A stretch of DNA of 6,954 nt from NCBI GenBank assembly GCA_937127205.1, contig CAKZLS010000255.1, positions 1 to 6,954 of the forward strand, read 5' to 3'. The stretch's first letter is position 1. Every line of letters begins with the position of its first letter. Origin of the DNA: an uncultured Rhodospirillales bacterium (GTDB lineage Bacteria > Pseudomonadota > Alphaproteobacteria > Rhodospirillales > Defluviicoccaceae). Below, piece after piece: positions 5,938 to 6,954 of the stretch. The notes under the pieces are model-generated. The model made no database searches, had not been told where the DNA came from, and saw nothing but the letters and a program-made list of their open reading frames with translations. Made by a program: the position numbers and the translations under genes.

Positions 5938-6954
5938 CTATAGGCCTGTTTTGGCAGCCATGTGACGATTGCCGGGAACATGTAGACGATAGCAAGTCCG
6001 AACAATTGGATGCAGATGAACGGAATGACGCCTTTATAGATGTGGCGGACCGTTATCTCGGGCGGCGCGACCCCTTTCAGGTAGAACAAGGCAAACCCGA
6101 CCGGCGGCGTCAGGAACGACGTCTGCAGGCAGACGGCGAACAGAATCATAAACCAGTTAAGGTCGAAGCCGAATGACGACACGACCGGCGCCACCAGTGT
6201 CAGGATGATCAGAATGATCTGGATCCAGTCCAGGACAAAACCGAGCAAGAACACGATGAACAGGATGAACATCATGGTGCCGTGGGGACCAAGATCGAGG
6301 CCGAGCAGGGTGGCTTCGATCAATTCGTCGCCACCGAGACCGCGGAGCACGAGGGCAAACGCGCTGGCGCCCACCAGAATACCGAAGATGAACGCGGTCG
6401 TTGTCGTCGTCTGGCAGACAACCTCGTGCATGACCCTAAGATTCAAGCGACCCTTTACCAAGGCCAGCATGGTCGCGATGAACGCGCCGAGGCCGGACGC
6501 TTCGGTTGGCGTCGCGATGCCGAAGAAGATGCTTCCTAGAACACCGAGGATGAGTAGGGCGGGCGGGGAAGCGGACCACAGAACGCCGAGAACCACCCGT
6601 GCGGAAAGGGTTGGCATGTCTTTCGGAAGGGGGGCGACTTTGGGGCGCAGCAACGAGATGATCAGAATATACCCGATATAGAGCGACCCAAGCAGAAGCC
6701 CGGGAAACACCGCCCCCATAAACAGATCGCCCACCGATCGGGCCAGACGATCGGCCATGATCACCAGCATGATGCTGGGTGGAATAAGAATGCCCAGCGT
6801 ACCCGCCGAACAAATGGTGCCGACCGCCAGTTCCTTCTGGTAGCCGTTTCGCAACATGATCGGCAGGCCGAGAAGCGCCAGGAGCACGACGGAGGCGCCG
6901 ATGATGCCGGTGGATGCGGCCAGCAAGATACCGATAATGGTGACCGTGACCGCC
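5931..6954 (-). CDS. dctM: TRAP transporter large permease subunit, DctM family (5' end outside window)
   Basis: The C-terminal 340 residues of the large membrane subunit of a TRAP (tripartite ATP-independent periplasmic) transporter, which imports organic acids driven by an ion gradient. The frame is open to the window edge (AVTVTIIGI precedes LLAASTG), so a TTG at 6926 is not the real start; a full-length member has roughly 430 residues or more, so the N-terminal part is missing here. Family marks are clear: GIIGASVVLLALLGLPIMLR, GTLGILIPPSIMLVI, SVGDLFMGAVFPGLLL, ATPTEASGLGAF, LDWIQIILI and the near-terminal TPPVGFALFYLKGVAP. About eight or nine hydrophobic spans are visible. The small permease (DctQ) and any DctP-type receptor are not in view and may lie upstream beyond the edge. 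The gene is followed by a 41-base spacer and the type I binding protein. Confidence 0.93.
   Translation of the reverse strand, partial: AVTVTIIGILLAASTGIIGASVVLLALLGLPIMLRNGYQKELAVGTICSAGTLGILIPPSIMLVIMADRLARSVGDLFMGAVFPGLLLGSLYIGYILIISLLRPKVAPLPKDMPTLSARVVLGVLWSASPPALLILGVLGSIFFGIATPTEASGLGAFIATMLALVKGRLNLRVMHEVVCQTTTTTAFIFGILVGASAFALVLRGLGGDELIEATLLGLDLGPHGTMMFILFIVFLLGFVLDWIQIILIILTLVAPVVSSFGFDLNWFMILFAVCLQTSFLTPPVGFALFYLKGVAPPEITVRHIYKGVIPFICIQLFGLAIVYMFPAIVTWLPKQAYSQ

Noticed and set aside
6924..6926. TTG as the start of the TRAP permease
   Set aside because: The frame continues upstream to the window edge with hydrophobic family-like sequence, and starting here would remove the N-terminal part of the permease.

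Overview
The window holds five complete genes and one partial gene, all protein-coding, with little non-coding space. Base composition is moderately GC-rich. The gene mix (TRAP permease, type I solute-binding protein, YdiF-type CoA-transferase, exported TPR proteins) and the strong Shine-Dalgarno sites suggest a Gram-negative proteobacterium, most likely an alphaproteobacterium. That assignment rests on gene content only; no rRNA or other phylogenetic marker is present.

Layout, left to right. Positions 1-77 contain no supported gene. Two minus-strand genes (78-788 and 885-1775) encode paralogous exported tetratricopeptide-repeat (TPR) proteins that look like a tandem duplication; the longer one has exactly two more 34-residue repeats. 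An 79-base divergent spacer separates them from a plus-strand alpha/beta hydrolase (1855-2700). That gene converges, with only 9 bases between stop codons, on a minus-strand cluster. Read in the direction of transcription, the cluster is a TRAP transporter large permease (5' end outside the window), an exported type I (leucine-binding-like) solute-binding protein, and an acyl-CoA:acetate/3-ketoacid CoA-transferase.

The minus-strand cluster reads as an uptake-and-activation operon. An organic acid would be captured in the periplasm, moved across the inner membrane, and converted to a CoA thioester by CoA transfer. The substrate cannot be read from sequence. Two features stand out. The binding protein belongs to the family normally paired with ABC permeases, not with TRAP permeases. 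The CoA-transferase carries about 130 extra C-terminal residues that look like a small alternating strand/helix (STAS/SpoIIAA-like) domain. The hydrolase and the TPR pair may be unrelated to this operon.

I found no mobile element, CRISPR array, tRNA, rRNA or recognisable riboswitch, and no clearly novel multi-gene system. The best candidates for a second look are the mixed-family transporter, the fused CoA-transferase tail and the TPR paralogue pair.
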